From Coraliomargarita algicola (lineage in GTDB: Bacteria > Verrucomicrobiota > Verrucomicrobiia > Opitutales > Coraliomargaritaceae), in contig NZ_CP138858.1 of the NCBI RefSeq assembly GCF_033878955.1, forward strand, positions 5,297,001-5,361,000: a stretch of DNA of 64,000 bases, given 5' to 3'. The position numbers and the translations under genes were made by a program. The first letter of the stretch is position 1. Each line of letters opens with the position of its first letter. The notes under the pieces are model-generated. The model was not told where the DNA came from and made no database searches. It saw only the letters and a program-made list of their open reading frames with translations. Shown here one piece after another: positions 27,547 to 38,010 of the stretch.

Positions 27547-29208
27547 TTAGTCAATTTGACTAAGGAATTTCAAGATGTTGAGCGAGTGGTCACCAATGCT
27601 TTCAATGTTGTTAAGAATGTCGATGTAGAGCATTTCGGATTTTATATTAGCCGGATCGTTCATGCGACGAACGGCTTCTCGGCGAAGTTTTTTGCGGGAA
27701 GCATCGATCGTTTCTTCCAGGTGCATCGCCGTTTCGATGTCTGCAGCCGTCACTTTTCTACTGAGACATTGGATGTAGAAATTCATAAACTGGTCGACTG
27801 GCATGCTGAAATTGCGAATGGCTGCTTGAGTTTCTACAGGAAGTACTCGCTTTTTTTGATATTTACGTTTGGCAAGCTTGACCAAATCGAGCGCATTGTC
27901 GCAAATTTCTTCGAGTTCCGAGATGACGCGAAGCATGACAGTCACTTCATTGAGGCGCTCACGGCTCAGTTCGGAAGACGCGCAGTAGATCAAATACTGA
28001 GTAATGTCGAATGCGAGGCGGTCGCTACGTTCTTCCATCGCTTTGAGCTCCTGAATCCGGCTGCTGAGGTCTGTGTCTGGGGATTCGTAAACTTCGTTGA
28101 AACCTGTAAACATTTCGCGAGTGAGCTCGGCCATGCGCTTCATTTCGCGTTGCGCTTCGGCTAGGTTGATCTCTCCGGTCTGCGGTAAATTGGGGGCTTG
28201 ATACTGAATGTGAGCGTCGTCGAGGCCTTGAACCGTTTTATCGCGTACCATTTTGGTCGCTAAGTAGGCCAGTTGCGGTATGAACCATGATAAGATAAAG
28301 ATATTGATCAGGTTAAACAGCGAATGAAACGCCGCGAGGTGGTAAAGTGTGTGTGCTGGATCATTCGCGGCGCCTGGTGTGATTTGGTCGATGAAATTAG
28401 AGAAGAAGCCGAAGATGCAAAGCATCCAACAGACTCCGATGATATTAAGTAGAAAGTGAGCACGGGCGGCACGTTTGGCTTCGACGCCTCCTGTCATGGC
28501 CGCGAGGTTGGCTGTGATCGTGGTGCCGACATTTTCCCCCAGGACGATGGCTGCTGCATCTTCGTAGCCAATCCAGCCTTTTGCGACCAAGGTTAAGGTG
28601 ATTGCCCCAGCCACTGAAGAGGACTGGACGATAACTGTTAAAATCGCTCCGAAAACAAAGAAGATGGCAACCGAGTTCATTCCATGCCCCGACCAGTCGG
28701 CGAGGAAAGAGAATAGCTCGGGGTTTACTTTTACGTCTGGAACGGAGTTTTTGAGGAAATTTAGTCCGAGGAATAAGATGCCGAAACCAATCAGAGCCTC
28801 GCCCCCGTTCCGCACCTTTGGAGTGCGGAAGAAGATCATCGCCACGCCAATGCCGACACAGGGTAGGGCGATGGAGCTTAAACTAAAAGTAAAGCCGAGT
28901 GTGGCGACCACCCAGAAGGTACTGGTGGTGCCCAAGTTCGCGCCCATGATCATGCTAATGGACTCGCGTAGCGTGAGCAGCTTCGCATTGACGAAGCTGA
29001 CAATCATTACGGTGGTTGCACTTGATGACTGGACCAGTGTAGTAATTAAGGTGCCACTCACGATTCCAGACAGACGATTTCGCGTCATATTGGCGATCAG
29101 TGCGCGCAGGCCCTCACCTGAGACTTTCTGGAGGCCCTCACTCATGACCTTCATTCCGTAGAGGAAAAGGCCTAGACTACCAAATATTGCGAAGAGTGTG
29201 GTTAACAT
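27547..29208 (-). CDS. Na/Pi cotransporter with C-terminal PhoU-like domain
   Basis: This inner-membrane sodium-phosphate symporter of the NptA/YjbB family is 553 residues long. The two inverted QSSS signatures are at residues 60-63 (TLVQSSSATTVMIV) and 195-198 (VIVQSSSVAGAITL), each with nearby G-rich motifs (GANLGTT; GENVGTT). After about residue 330 the chain becomes a cytoplasmic four-helix PhoU-like domain (EMFTGFNEVYE...ISELEEICDNALDLVKLAK) that probably regulates transport. It is transcribed alone, convergent with the aldolase gene. Confidence 0.9.
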   Translation of the reverse strand: MLTTLFAIFGSLGLFLYGMKVMSEGLQKVSGEGLRALIANMTRNRLSGIVSGTLITTLVQSSSATTVMIVSFVNAKLLTLRESISMIMGANLGTTSTFWVVATLGFTFSLSSIALPCVGIGVAMIFFRTPKVRNGGEALIGFGILFLGLNFLKNSVPDVKVNPELFSFLADWSGHGMNSVAIFFVFGAILTVIVQSSSVAGAITLTLVAKGWIGYEDAAAIVLGENVGTTITANLAAMTGGVEAKRAARAHFLLNIIGVCWMLCIFGFFSNFIDQITPGAANDPAHTLYHLAAFHSLFNLINIFILSWFIPQLAYLATKMVRDKTVQGLDDAHIQYQAPNLPQTGEINLAEAQREMKRMAELTREMFTGFNEVYESPDTDLSSRIQELKAMEERSDRLAFDITQYLIYCASSELSRERLNEVTVMLRVISELEEICDNALDLVKLAKRKYQKKRVLPVETQAAIRNFSMPVDQFMNFYIQCLSRKVTAADIETAMHLEETIDASRKKLRREAVRRMNDPANIKSEMLYIDILNNIESIGDHSLNILKFLSQID

Positions 29209-29673
29209 ATGCAGTGGGTTGTTATAAACACATCAGCAAATGTTACGAAAGTGTGACATCAACGAAAATCGTCACGATTTCTTCAGTAACTGCAGCTGCG
29301 CTCACTCTTACCTTACGCGCTGAAGTCGCCGCATTCTTTATAATTTCATTCACTCAATATTATAGGACACCATCTTCCTTCTTTCTGGTGATCGTGGAGC
29401 TCACACAGTGATGTATCCTTTTTTCGCTTTGAGTCGCTACGCGGGAACCGCTTAAAAACGCTTACGAAGACCCGCCAACGGGGCGGGTCGATTGCACTGT
29501 AAACATGCTATCGCACTGCCCTGTTGGCAGTCCTTTATTAAGCGTGGGTGAGCGGTGAAGCAATACGTTCAGGAACACTCTTTTTCTGGATATCGTAGGG
29601 ACGAGCGAACGGAGTTGTCCACGATCGACTGGTTTAGCGTGGGAATGTATGGAACGTTCAATATAAAGATGAA
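29209..29673. other. 465-bp intergenic region between the addA-like gene and the Na/Pi transporter
   Basis: No credible gene is seen. The region should contain the promoter of the minus-strand transporter near 29210-29300, and the end of the addA transcript. A perfect hairpin, GACCCGCC/GGCGGGTC with a 5-nt loop, lies at 29469-29489 and could stop transcription arriving from addA, although no T-run follows. Short ORFs here lack any protein-like character. Confidence 0.5.
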
Positions 29674-32600
29674 CTATAATTGCTGGAGTTGGGATGTGTG
29701 CGTGAAGATTAGTGTTAATTGAATTTGCTCTTTGGTCAGGCCGGTTATTTTTCCTAGTGCTTTGGCGTACGCTTGTAATTGGGGGCGGTGTTTTTCGGCT
29801 GCCTGTGCGATTGTTGTGCCTTCGCGTATGCGGTCGGTTTTATAGTCGATAATTTCGGCCTGCGTAATCTTGCCCGACGCATCCTTATATATGTGGACGC
29901 GGTCGAAGACCCCGTTGATGAATTGCTCGCCTTCGACATAACTAAAGGCTTTTTCACGCCAGAGTTCGACTGCTTGTGTGGGCTGTGTGAAGAGTGCTTG
30001 GATGTCTGGATTCGCAAAGCATTCGTGCAAGAGTGGATCGATCGGGCTTGTTGCTTCTAGCCATGCGATTTGTTCGAAGGCGTCGTGGACTTGTGTGCCA
30101 AATTCGGCGGCGTTGGCCTGGTAGTCGAAGAGTGTGCTGGCTTTGAGGCGTGTGTGCTTGTCGCTTGAAGGACGTTGCAGTTGTAGGCGTGGATGGGCGG
30201 GCTCGAATTTGGGGTGAATGGGGGGCTGTTCCGGGGGCGTAGACTTGCGGGCTTTCGTCTTAAATGACTGATGCCAGTCGGTATCGCCGGTGGCCCAGAT
30301 TAGGCCTTCGCTATCGGCTTCGTCGCCGAGGCATTGGCGTAGGTAGTGTACGCTGGAGCGTTTGCTGACTCGGCTGAAATCGCTGATCATGTAGAGCGCG
30401 CGCTTGGCGCGTGTCATGCCGACGTAGAGTGTGCAGAGATTGCCGAAGTCTTGTTGGCTTTCGCTTTGCGCTTGTAAGCGTGACAATTCGGGGTCGGCGG
30501 CCATCAGATCTTTTTTGATCGGTTCCAGTATCCATTGGGCTTTGCCTTGACTGTCCAGCAGGGCACTGATGCGGCGATCGCCGGGGCCGCCGCCTTTATC
30601 TTCGTTGACGAGTATGACAATATCGTATTCGAGACCTTTGGATTTGTGAATGGTTTCTACGATCACGGCATCGCCGGGCGCGCAGTCGCCGCTGCTGCTA
30701 TTTTGTAGGTAGCGATATAGGGCGTCCAGATCACGACTGTCCTCGCTGTCGAAGGCGCGCGCTTTTTCAATGAGTTGATTCAGGCGTGTGCGGTGGCGAG
30801 TGTCCTGGGCGGTGAGTTTGGTCAGGATGCGTTGGCAAGCCCAGCGCACTGCGGACTCGTGATTGTCGCGGAGTAAACGGGTGCGCAACTCATTGGTGGC
30901 TGCGAGTAATGAGTCTGCGCTGGTGGAGGCGTCGATGAGTTGGAGAAAGCCTGCGGCGAGTTGATCGCTCGGGTGTGCCGCGTGTCGCAACATGGCGAGC
31001 AGTGCGGCTCCGGCGGCATTGTCTTCGGCTGGCTTGACTGCGGAGCCGGTGTGGACGGGGAAGGCGCTGTTTTCACGCAGGTAATCGGCCACTTCGTTGG
31101 CGTCTTTATTGCGCCGTACGAGCACGCCGACACTCATGCCACGCTCGATCGGGTTGAGCTGGGTGAGGATTTCGAGTATGCGTTCGTTGCGGGTGGGGCT
31201 GTCGTTTTTCTTGGCTTCTAACCAGCAGGCATAGCCGCTGAGTGCTGCGGTGGCTTTGGACGCGGTATGCGGCTTCCAAGCGTTGGCCCAGCGTTGCGCT
31301 GCGTCGGGCGAAAAGGTTTCGGCGATGAGTGCGTTGTCTTGGAAGCTGGCATTGACGGCGTCGAGAATCGCCGGGGCTGAGCGCCAGGATTCGGCTAATT
31401 GTTGATCGATGATATTGGTATATTGCGCGCGGATGTCGTGAAAGAGACGGTCATCACTGTTGCGCCATAGGTAAAGACATTGCTTGGTGTCGCCAACGTA
31501 GAAGAGTGAGCGTTGTCCGGAGGCGTCTTGTAAGATTTCGTCGATTAGATTGCGAACGACGGCCCACTGTGGGGGCTGGTATCTTGAAATTCGTCGAATA
31601 GCCAGTGGTCGAATTGCCCGTCTAAGCGAAAGTCCATCAATTCACGGGCATTGCTGTCTTCGACACCCATGGGGGAGCCGAGAGTTTCGGGGAGAGCAAG
31701 TGCGTGAGGTCGGCAAAGGCGAGTCGCCCCGGGCGGCGCACCAAGCGGTCGTAGTTTTGGTGGTAGGCCTCAAGAATGCGATAGACGCCTTGAGTGTTTT
31801 GTAGGGCGCGTTGTAAATGATGCCAGACGATGGCCTTTAAAATGTCGGCTAGGGCCGTGCAGAGCGGGGCCGGCAGGTCGATCTCCTTGCGCACTTTGAG
31901 AATGGCTCGCCCAGCCAGGATGTCTGGTGCCACGGCAAAGGCGTTATTGAGCAAGGTATTGAGCTCTTCTTTGACTGGGTAGTTTTGCACCTTGGTCGCG
32001 GCGCTCTCGAAGTCGTTTTTTTGCGACTTCATAAAGTCCTCGGGCACGGCAGCGCGCAGGCTGTTGGCCAATTGATCCCAGTCGGGTGCCTGAGCACAGG
32101 TCCAGGGACAACCTTGTGGCCAGATACGTGCGGCTTCGCCCCAGAGTGTGGCTTGAGGGGCGTCCAGATAGAGATTGTAGAGCTGTTCGATGAAATCGGA
32201 AACAATGGATTCGACTTTGCGTGCATCGTGTCCGTAGGTGGCCTGTTTGAAGGCCTGCCAAAATTCGTGTAGTTCTTCGTTCAGCTCGCCGGGGCGATGT
32301 ACGATGCTGTCGCGCACTTCATTGCGCAGGCGCGGCTCGGAGGTTTCGTCAAGTAGGTTGAGGCTGCCGGATAGGCCGAGTTCCAGTGCAAAGGCGGAGA
32401 CAACGCGAAAGAAAAAGCTGTCGAGCGTCTGCAGGTTGAGTTGGTGCATGCGGCTAATTAAAATGCGCAGCAAATGGTGATAGCGTGTAGCGTCGGCGTC
32501 GATTTGTAGTTCTGCGGAGAGCTGGGCGGCCGTTTGGGGGGCGCTGGCGGCGTCGCTGAGTTTCTCGATGATTTTATGAAAGAACTCGCCGGCAGCGGTG

Positions 32601-32734
32601 CGGGTAAAGGTGAGTGCGATAATACGTTCCGGCTGTTCGGCGAGGTGTAGCAGGTAGATGAAACGGTTGGTCAGCTGGTAAGTCTTACCCGAGCCAGCGG
32701 AAGCGGAAATCGCGATGTGTTGAAGTGAGTTCAC
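29674..32734 (-). pseudogene. addA: AddA-like UvrD-family helicase/nuclease, two frameshifts
   Basis: This is the helicase-nuclease subunit of an AddAB/RecBCD-type double-strand-break repair complex. Three frames join into about 1,020 residues. Frame 1 (32734-31637) has Walker A ASAGSGKTYQL and LTFTRTAAGEF. A middle frame holds motif II, LFDEFQDTS. The last frame holds YVGDTKQCLYLWRNSD, WRSAPAILDAV, ETIHKSKGLEYDIVILV, LYVGMTRAKRALYM and a C-terminal nuclease block IIDYKTDRI. The first shift is at the GGGGG run 31671-31675 and the second at GGGGG 31571-31575 (plus-strand view). One extra base in each restores GVEDSNARELMDFRLDG and TSPPQWAVVRNLIDE. Both errors are in homopolymers, so a functional gene is likely. 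Confidence 0.85.
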
Positions 32735-32776
32735 TGTGAGTTTTTGCAGAATGACTTGGTATGGATTAATTTATTA

Positions 32777-32803
32777 GGCAGAATCATTGGGGGCAGAATC
32801 ATT
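32777..32803 (+). repeat. Paired 12-bp motif GGCAGAATCATT, right side of the GxxExxY unit
   Basis: Two exact copies of GGCAGAATCATT at 32777-32788 and 32792-32803 are separated by GGG. They lie 51 bp after the stop of the GxxExxY gene and 43 bp upstream of the addA start. The same pair with the same 3-nt spacing, inverted, lies on the other side of that gene. Confidence 0.95.
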
Positions 32804-32854
32804 TTATAGGGAAGGTGAGTTACGTTTCGGGTGTTTCTGGAGCTTGCTGATTCA

Positions 32855-33628
32855 CTATTTTCGTAGGAGGACCGATTGGGTGATTGTTCGATTGTTGAAA
32901 TTGATCCAATTGAAAGATTTGAGGTCTGCTATGGTCAAAAAACGTGTCAGGTGCTTTTTATAAGAAGCAATTCCTTGTGCTTGTGCGATAGCTATGACTA
33001 TGAGCGCTTCTGTGTTCGTTAGCATTGGCATTGCTTGAACTCCAATGAATTTCTTTGCATCGCTTAATGAGATTTCTCTGAGCTCACTGTCTAGTAATTG
33101 ACGAAGTGCGTCACTATACAAGTTGATCGCTAAGTGAGTGCCGAGGTCCGACAGCAGGTCGTGCAGGACTTCGGCGATAGCTGAATCTTCTGCTGTAATT
33201 TTAAACTTTGCTCGATCGGATGACCTGAGTGTTGTGGATACAAACCTACTTTGAACTGAGTTTGGGCGGAAATTGATAAGCTTACCGTGTTGTGTATTTG
33301 TTAGCAGTAAGTAGTTTAATAGTTGTGCTTCATGCTGAGGTTTTAATTGAGCAGTGGTTTTGGTTTCGAATAGGACACCATCAACAATTAGATCGATGAA
33401 ATAGGACTTTTGGAATTCTTTGTGAGTGATTCGTATTTCAGACTCTAACTCGCATTGTAGTCCGCGTGATGTCAGTCTATGCAATAAAGTTCGCTGATAC
33501 ACTTTTTCATCCAGTAATCGGCCGATCTCATTGTGTATCTCAAATGCCGATTTCATTACCATGTGATCAATCGCATGGAAATCATCCTGGTGCGTAACCT
33601 GAATTATTTTTGAGAAACTTATGGGCAT
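32855..33628 (-). CDS. GxxExxY-type protein with PD-(D/E)XK-like nuclease fold
   Basis: This protein of 257 residues has an N-terminal part resembling the GxxExxY family: FEIHNEIGRLLDEKVYQRTL near 29-48. It is followed by the nuclease-like core YFIDLIVDGVLFETKTT, in which D and ExK could be the PD-(D/E)XK residues. The usual family length is about 125-130 residues; here an extra C-terminal half (about 130-257) of unknown fold is present. The gene lies between addB and addA, is AT-richer than both, and is bracketed by inverted pairs of GGCAGAATCATT. This looks like an insertion rather than an original operon member. Biochemical function is unknown for the family. Confidence 0.7.
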   Translation of the reverse strand: MPISFSKIIQVTHQDDFHAIDHMVMKSAFEIHNEIGRLLDEKVYQRTLLHRLTSRGLQCELESEIRITHKEFQKSYFIDLIVDGVLFETKTTAQLKPQHEAQLLNYLLLTNTQHGKLINFRPNSVQSRFVSTTLRSSDRAKFKITAEDSAIAEVLHDLLSDLGTHLAINLYSDALRQLLDSELREISLSDAKKFIGVQAMPMLTNTEALIVIAIAQAQGIASYKKHLTRFLTIADLKSFNWINFNNRTITQSVLLRK

Positions 33629-33660
33629 GGAGATCAGGTGGATTTTGGAGGCGGATCAGT

Positions 33661-33687
33661 AATGATTCTGCCTATAATGATTCTGCC
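33661..33687 (-). repeat. Paired 12-bp motif, left side of the GxxExxY unit, inverted
   Basis: AATGATTCTGCC occurs at 33661-33672 and 33676-33687, separated by TAT. It is the reverse complement of the pair at 32777-32803, with the same 3-nt spacing. It lies 32 bp upstream of the GxxExxY start. The motif also supplies the last codons (MAESL) and the TAG stop of the addB-like gene. Confidence 0.95.
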
Positions 33688-36484
33688 ATATCATTTGTTT
33701 TCGTGAATTGGTAGTTTTGGAAGGCTTCGGCTTTTACGGAGTTTTCTATGCCGTCGGGGAAGAGGGGGGCGAAGTCGTCGTAATCCTCTCTTAGGTCGGG
33801 ATTGGGGGGCCAGAATACGCCTGCTTTGATCTGGCGTATCAGGGCTTCGGCACATGCGATGGCGGAGTCTACGTGGCTCTGAGTGAAGTCCTCCCAGGGG
33901 GCGATTTCACTTTTTTCTAAGGTTTTGGCTAAGTTGATATAGGCTACGCGGGGACGTTCTTTGCCGGCTTCTAATTGGGAATACACATAGAGCGGCAACT
34001 GTAGGTCGATCCAACGGTAGCGTTTGTTGCCATGTTCGAAGAAGGCTTCCTCAGGCAGGTGTGCGGGAGGCTCTTTGCGTGCCAGGGGGGCGAGGTGCGC
34101 TTTTTCGGGGCTCTTGGGGCTGTCGGCAGTTTTGTAGTCGGTTAACTCGATGCGATCGCCGCGCTGATCGATGCGGTCGATCACTCCTCTTAGCTCGATG
34201 CCCTCGAGCTTGGCGGAAAACTTGGATTCTGTATGGAGGATTTGAATACTTCCGTTTGTGCGGACGTCTTCGATTTGTCGCTCTACGTAGGCTTGGATAC
34301 GTGCCAGGATGGCTTCTTTCTGTAGGCGTAATGCGAAGGAGAGTTCTCGTCCAAATTTGTGCTCGATTTCGTTTTCGGCAATCGCATGTAGTTTGGCGAT
34401 TAGATCGGATGGCTTAGTTTGTGAATCAATGCTGAGGCCTTTGAGCTCGGCTAGAATGGCGTGCAGCAAGGTGCCGAAGGCGGCGGGACTCATTTCACGG
34501 GACTCTAGGTCGATTGGGCGCATGTGCATGATGTGCCGCAGGAAAAAGCGGAAGGGGCATTCGAGATAGCTTTTTAGGGCGCTGACTGAAATGCGCTCGG
34601 GCAGGGGGAGACCTGGTGGGGGGCTCAACTTCCAAGGGATGGAGTAATCGGTGGGGGGCTCGTTCGTATCGGACTGGGCAAAGAGTGTACGCGTGCGTGG
34701 GAGTAGGGTGTCGGCACTGCCAAGAAAGAGTAGGCGCGAGGGTTTGACGGGGCTGCCATCGGCGGCTTTTTGTGGCACCAATATGTCCACCTGGCCGCGC
34801 TCACCGGTGCGGCGGCGGCAGATCGCCTCCATTAGATAGGCGTCGCGAGCGAAGCGCTGTTCATTGGTGCGCAGGCCGAATAGGGCGCGCATCGTTTCTG
34901 GGAGAAAGGCATCGCCGATGACTGATTCGGGCACTTTACCTTCGTTCAGGCCCATTAAGACGAGTTGCGGTGCGTCGTTCCAAAGTAGTTCGAGCCAGCC
35001 GAGTAAGTCGTGTGCCTGGCGTGGGCGGTCGGGGTGCACTTTGGCTTTGCGCAGACCTTGTAGCACCAGACTACGTGCCAGGTCTGTCGAGAGTTTGGGA
35101 AAAGTGTCTTCAGCGGTGGCAACTTCCGCGAGAAGTTGTCTCACGGCCTCTGCACGTTCACGCCATGGCTTGGAGGACTCGCCGGTGTCGATTTCGACAT
35201 CGGCATAAATGTCTTTGAGTGCGTTGGATAGACCTTGGCTAAAGTGTTTGGCTTGTTTGATGGAATATTGCAGGCTTTTGAGCGCTTTGAGAGCGCCGCG
35301 CAGGCGTGCATCGTCGGTAAATTGAATGAGTGCATCCAGATCGGCGCACAGGTGGCGTTCGAAGCACTGGTCGAGTTTGCGCAGTAAGTGTGGCTGCGAA
35401 TCGCTGGCTTGAATATAGGCGAAGCAATCGGGGTGCTGCAGTAGTGTGCGCACGTTGGCAATGTTGGCTTCCTGACTGAGTTGGCAGAGGAGTTCGGTGA
35501 GTCGGCCAATGCCTCCAAGGTGCAGGGGCGTACCTTCGGGGTCGTAGTGCGGAATGTTCTTGCGCGTTAGTTCGTCGGCCAGCAGCGGAGCTAGATCGCT
35601 ATCGGCGAGACCAATGAGAATCGATTCCGGTTTTGCGTTGGTGGTCATTGCCGCGACTTCGGTGGCGGCTGCCTTGGGCTCGGGGCTGGCTTTGAGTTGG
35701 CAGTTCCAACCTTCGAAATCCAGCGCGCGCTGATTCCAGAATTCAGTGAGTGGGCGTCCCCATGAATCAAAGAGCTCGGCGTCGCCATAGGTCCAGACTT
35801 CGATGGGCAGTGTATCCACGGTATTGGCCAAGGCCTGGAGCGGCAGTGCCTGTGCATCGGGCGTGGCGATCAGAAGTATGCGCTCGATACCCGGGGGGCG
35901 GTGAACCGCTCGGCGGCTTCGCGGCGTGCTTGTTTGGGATCGAGCAAGCCATGTAAGCTCAGCTGATCGATATAGAGCGCTTCAAGTCGTGCCAGTTCCT
36001 GCCAGCGTTCGCTTTCTTGTCCACTTTCGCTGGCGAGTTGGGCTGCTTGGTAGAGCCCGAGGCCTTCCTCGCCGAGTTCGTTGCGTACTTGCATTATACG
36101 CTGTGCCATGCCGAACTGCCAATTTACGTCCGGCTCTGGGGCGACGGGAAAGAGTGTTTCAAAGTGGTGTGGATCGATGCTGCTGAGCACCTCAACCCAG
36201 GCGGCGGTGACACTCGCTTCGTTTGCGATGGGTGCTTGCTTGAGTGCGTGACTCAGCAGCGTATCCGGGGTGAGGATGTCCGGGGGGAGGAGGGCCCGCT
36301 CCTGATCGCTGATGGCCACGGCCAAAGCCTCGCGTAGGCGCCGACCGGCTTGGCGCGTCGGCACGATGACCAGTAGGTGACTGAGGTCGAGCAGACTGCC
36401 TTCAGTTAATGAAAGCAGTCGCTCGGTAACCGCTGGGAGCAGCGGTTGGTTCCAGTCGAGGCTGTGGGGTGTTATTGTAGGCAC
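33672..36484 (-). pseudogene. addB: AddB-like nuclease subunit, one frameshift
   Basis: This is the partner of the downstream AddA-like helicase, expected to resect double-strand breaks. Frame 1 (36484-35870, 204 codons) begins MPTITPHSLDWNQPLL and has an inactive-helicase-type motif LLVIVPTRQAGRRLREAL. The family sequence continues in another frame (about 35890-33672) after the GGGGGG run at 35893-35898. One more base gives RFTAPPGIERILLIATPDAQ. The C-terminal nuclease block is SALKSYLECPFRFFLRHIM near the start and IELTDYKTA near the end. The four-cysteine Fe-S cluster of B. subtilis AddB is not apparent: only the LEC cysteine is seen, and the C-terminus lacks the CxxxxxC. Total length is about 937 residues. 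Confidence 0.8.
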
Positions 36485-36504
36485 TGAGCTGTGGTGATGT
36501 TGGG

Positions 36505-36568
36505 GTCCCGCCTTTAGGCGGTTGTGTATCTATCTGGCCTCTCAATCGCGGCCGCCTAAAGGCGGGAC
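36505..36568. repeat. Inverted repeat of two self-palindromic arms (CCGCCTAAAGGCGG type)
   Basis: GTCCCGCCTTTAGGCGG (36505-36521) and CCGCCTAAAGGCGGGAC (36552-36568) are perfect inverted repeats 17 nt long, separated by 30 nt, and each arm is itself near-palindromic. They lie between metY and addB. The layout resembles REP/REPIN-type extragenic palindromes. The element could also act as a transcription terminator after metY. Confidence 0.8.
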
Positions 36569-36604
36569 TCTAACCTTATACGACGGGATTGAGATACTGA
36601 GTCA

Positions 36605-37912
36605 TTAGGCTTTGAGCGCTTGATCGAGGTCGGCTAGCAAGTCGTCGATGTCTTCGATGCCGACGGAGAGACGCACGAAGTCCGGTGTGACACCTGCCGC
36701 AATTTGCTGCGCCTCGGTCAACTGTGAGTGTGTGGTCGTGGCGGGGTGGATGGCCAGTGACTTGGCGTCTCCGATATTTGCGAGGTGGCTGAAGAGCTTC
36801 AGTTTATCAATGAATTTGCCGCCAGTTTCCAGACCGCCTTTCACGCCGAAGCCTACCATGGCGCCGAACTGACCGGGAGCAAAATACTTTTGAGCTGCAC
36901 TGTGGTGTGGGCTGTTTTTGAGGCCGGGGTAGTTGACCCAACTGACGGCTTCGTGTGCATCTAAGAATTCGGCGACTTTGAGTGCATTCTCACAGTGGCG
37001 TTCCATGCGCAAGTGAAGCGTTTCGAGTCCCATAATGTGCATGAAAGAGTTAAAGGGAGAAGCACAGTTACCGACATCGCGCAGCCATTGCAGGCGCATC
37101 TTCATGATGTAGGCGATGTTGGCGCCACCGGCTGGTTCGAAGGCGCCGAAGGCATCCCAGTGCACGAGGCCGTGGTAGCTGGGGTCGGGCTCTGTGAATT
37201 CGCTGAAGCGGCCGCTGCCCCAGTCGAAGTTGCCACCGTCGACGACAATGCCACCGATGCTGGTGCCGTGCCCGCCGATGAATTTGGTCAAGCTGTGCAC
37301 CACGATGTTGGCACCGTGCTCGAGCGGGCGGCAGACCACCGGGGAGGCGACTGTGCTATCAATGATGAGGGGCAGTTTGGCCTCTTTGGCGATCGCAGAG
37401 ACTTCTTCAAATGGGAAGATGTTGAGGCTGGGATTGCCGACGGTGTCGCCGTAAATGGCTTTGGTCTTGTCGTCGATCAAGGGCGCGAAGCTGGCCGGAT
37501 CGGTGGCATCGGCGAAGCGCACTTCGATGCCAAGCTTGGGCAGTGTGTATTTGAATAGTGTATACGTGCCGCCGTAGAGTTGCGCTGCGGAGACGATATT
37601 GTCGCCAGCCGAAGCAATATTTAAGATGGCACTGGTGATGGCAGCTTGGCCGCTGGAGTGAGCGAGTGCTCCCACGCCCCCCTCGAGTGCGGCGACGCGT
37701 TTTTCGAGCACGTCGGTGGTCGGGTTCATGATGCGGGTATAGATATTACCCAACTCTTCGAGACCGAAGAGACGCGCCGCGTGTGCGGTGTCGTTGAACA
37801 TGTAGCTGGTCGTTTGATAAATCGGGACTGCGCGTGATCCAGTGTCTTTATCGGGCGTATGTCCTGCGTGGAGTGCGAGTGTGCCGAGGCCGGGGGTGCT
37901 TTGTGTTGTCAT
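36605..37912 (-). CDS. metY: O-acetylhomoserine aminocarboxypropyltransferase (sulfhydrylase)
   Basis: This PLP enzyme forms homocysteine from O-acetylhomoserine and sulfide, or methionine with methanethiol. It is 435 residues, the MetY-type length rather than the shorter cystathionine synthases. Motifs are TLALHAGHTPD near 11, YTRIMNPTTDVLEKR near 58-72, SSGQAAI near 86 and the PLP lysine K210 in VVHSLTKFIGGHG. It is transcribed alone; the 98-bp leader shows no recognisable SAM riboswitch. Confidence 0.93.
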   Translation of the reverse strand: MTTQSTPGLGTLALHAGHTPDKDTGSRAVPIYQTTSYMFNDTAHAARLFGLEELGNIYTRIMNPTTDVLEKRVAALEGGVGALAHSSGQAAITSAILNIASAGDNIVSAAQLYGGTYTLFKYTLPKLGIEVRFADATDPASFAPLIDDKTKAIYGDTVGNPSLNIFPFEEVSAIAKEAKLPLIIDSTVASPVVCRPLEHGANIVVHSLTKFIGGHGTSIGGIVVDGGNFDWGSGRFSEFTEPDPSYHGLVHWDAFGAFEPAGGANIAYIMKMRLQWLRDVGNCASPFNSFMHIMGLETLHLRMERHCENALKVAEFLDAHEAVSWVNYPGLKNSPHHSAAQKYFAPGQFGAMVGFGVKGGLETGGKFIDKLKLFSHLANIGDAKSLAIHPATTTHSQLTEAQQIAAGVTPDFVRLSVGIEDIDDLLADLDQALKA

Positions 37913-38010
37913 AATATGTCTGTGGGTGATTGAGTGATTTTTTTTAAATCGTGATGTAAAGGCTGTCGATTCAGACTATGTTTGCGATGTTGATTCAGTA
38001 AAATAGAAAT

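Noticed and set aside
29187..29411. Small plus-strand gene upstream of the Na/Pi transporter
   Set aside because: It overlaps the transporter start, has no homology-like features and no ribosome binding site.
37913..38010. SAM riboswitch upstream of metY
   Set aside because: The 98-bp leader lacks the conserved SAM-I core and pairing.
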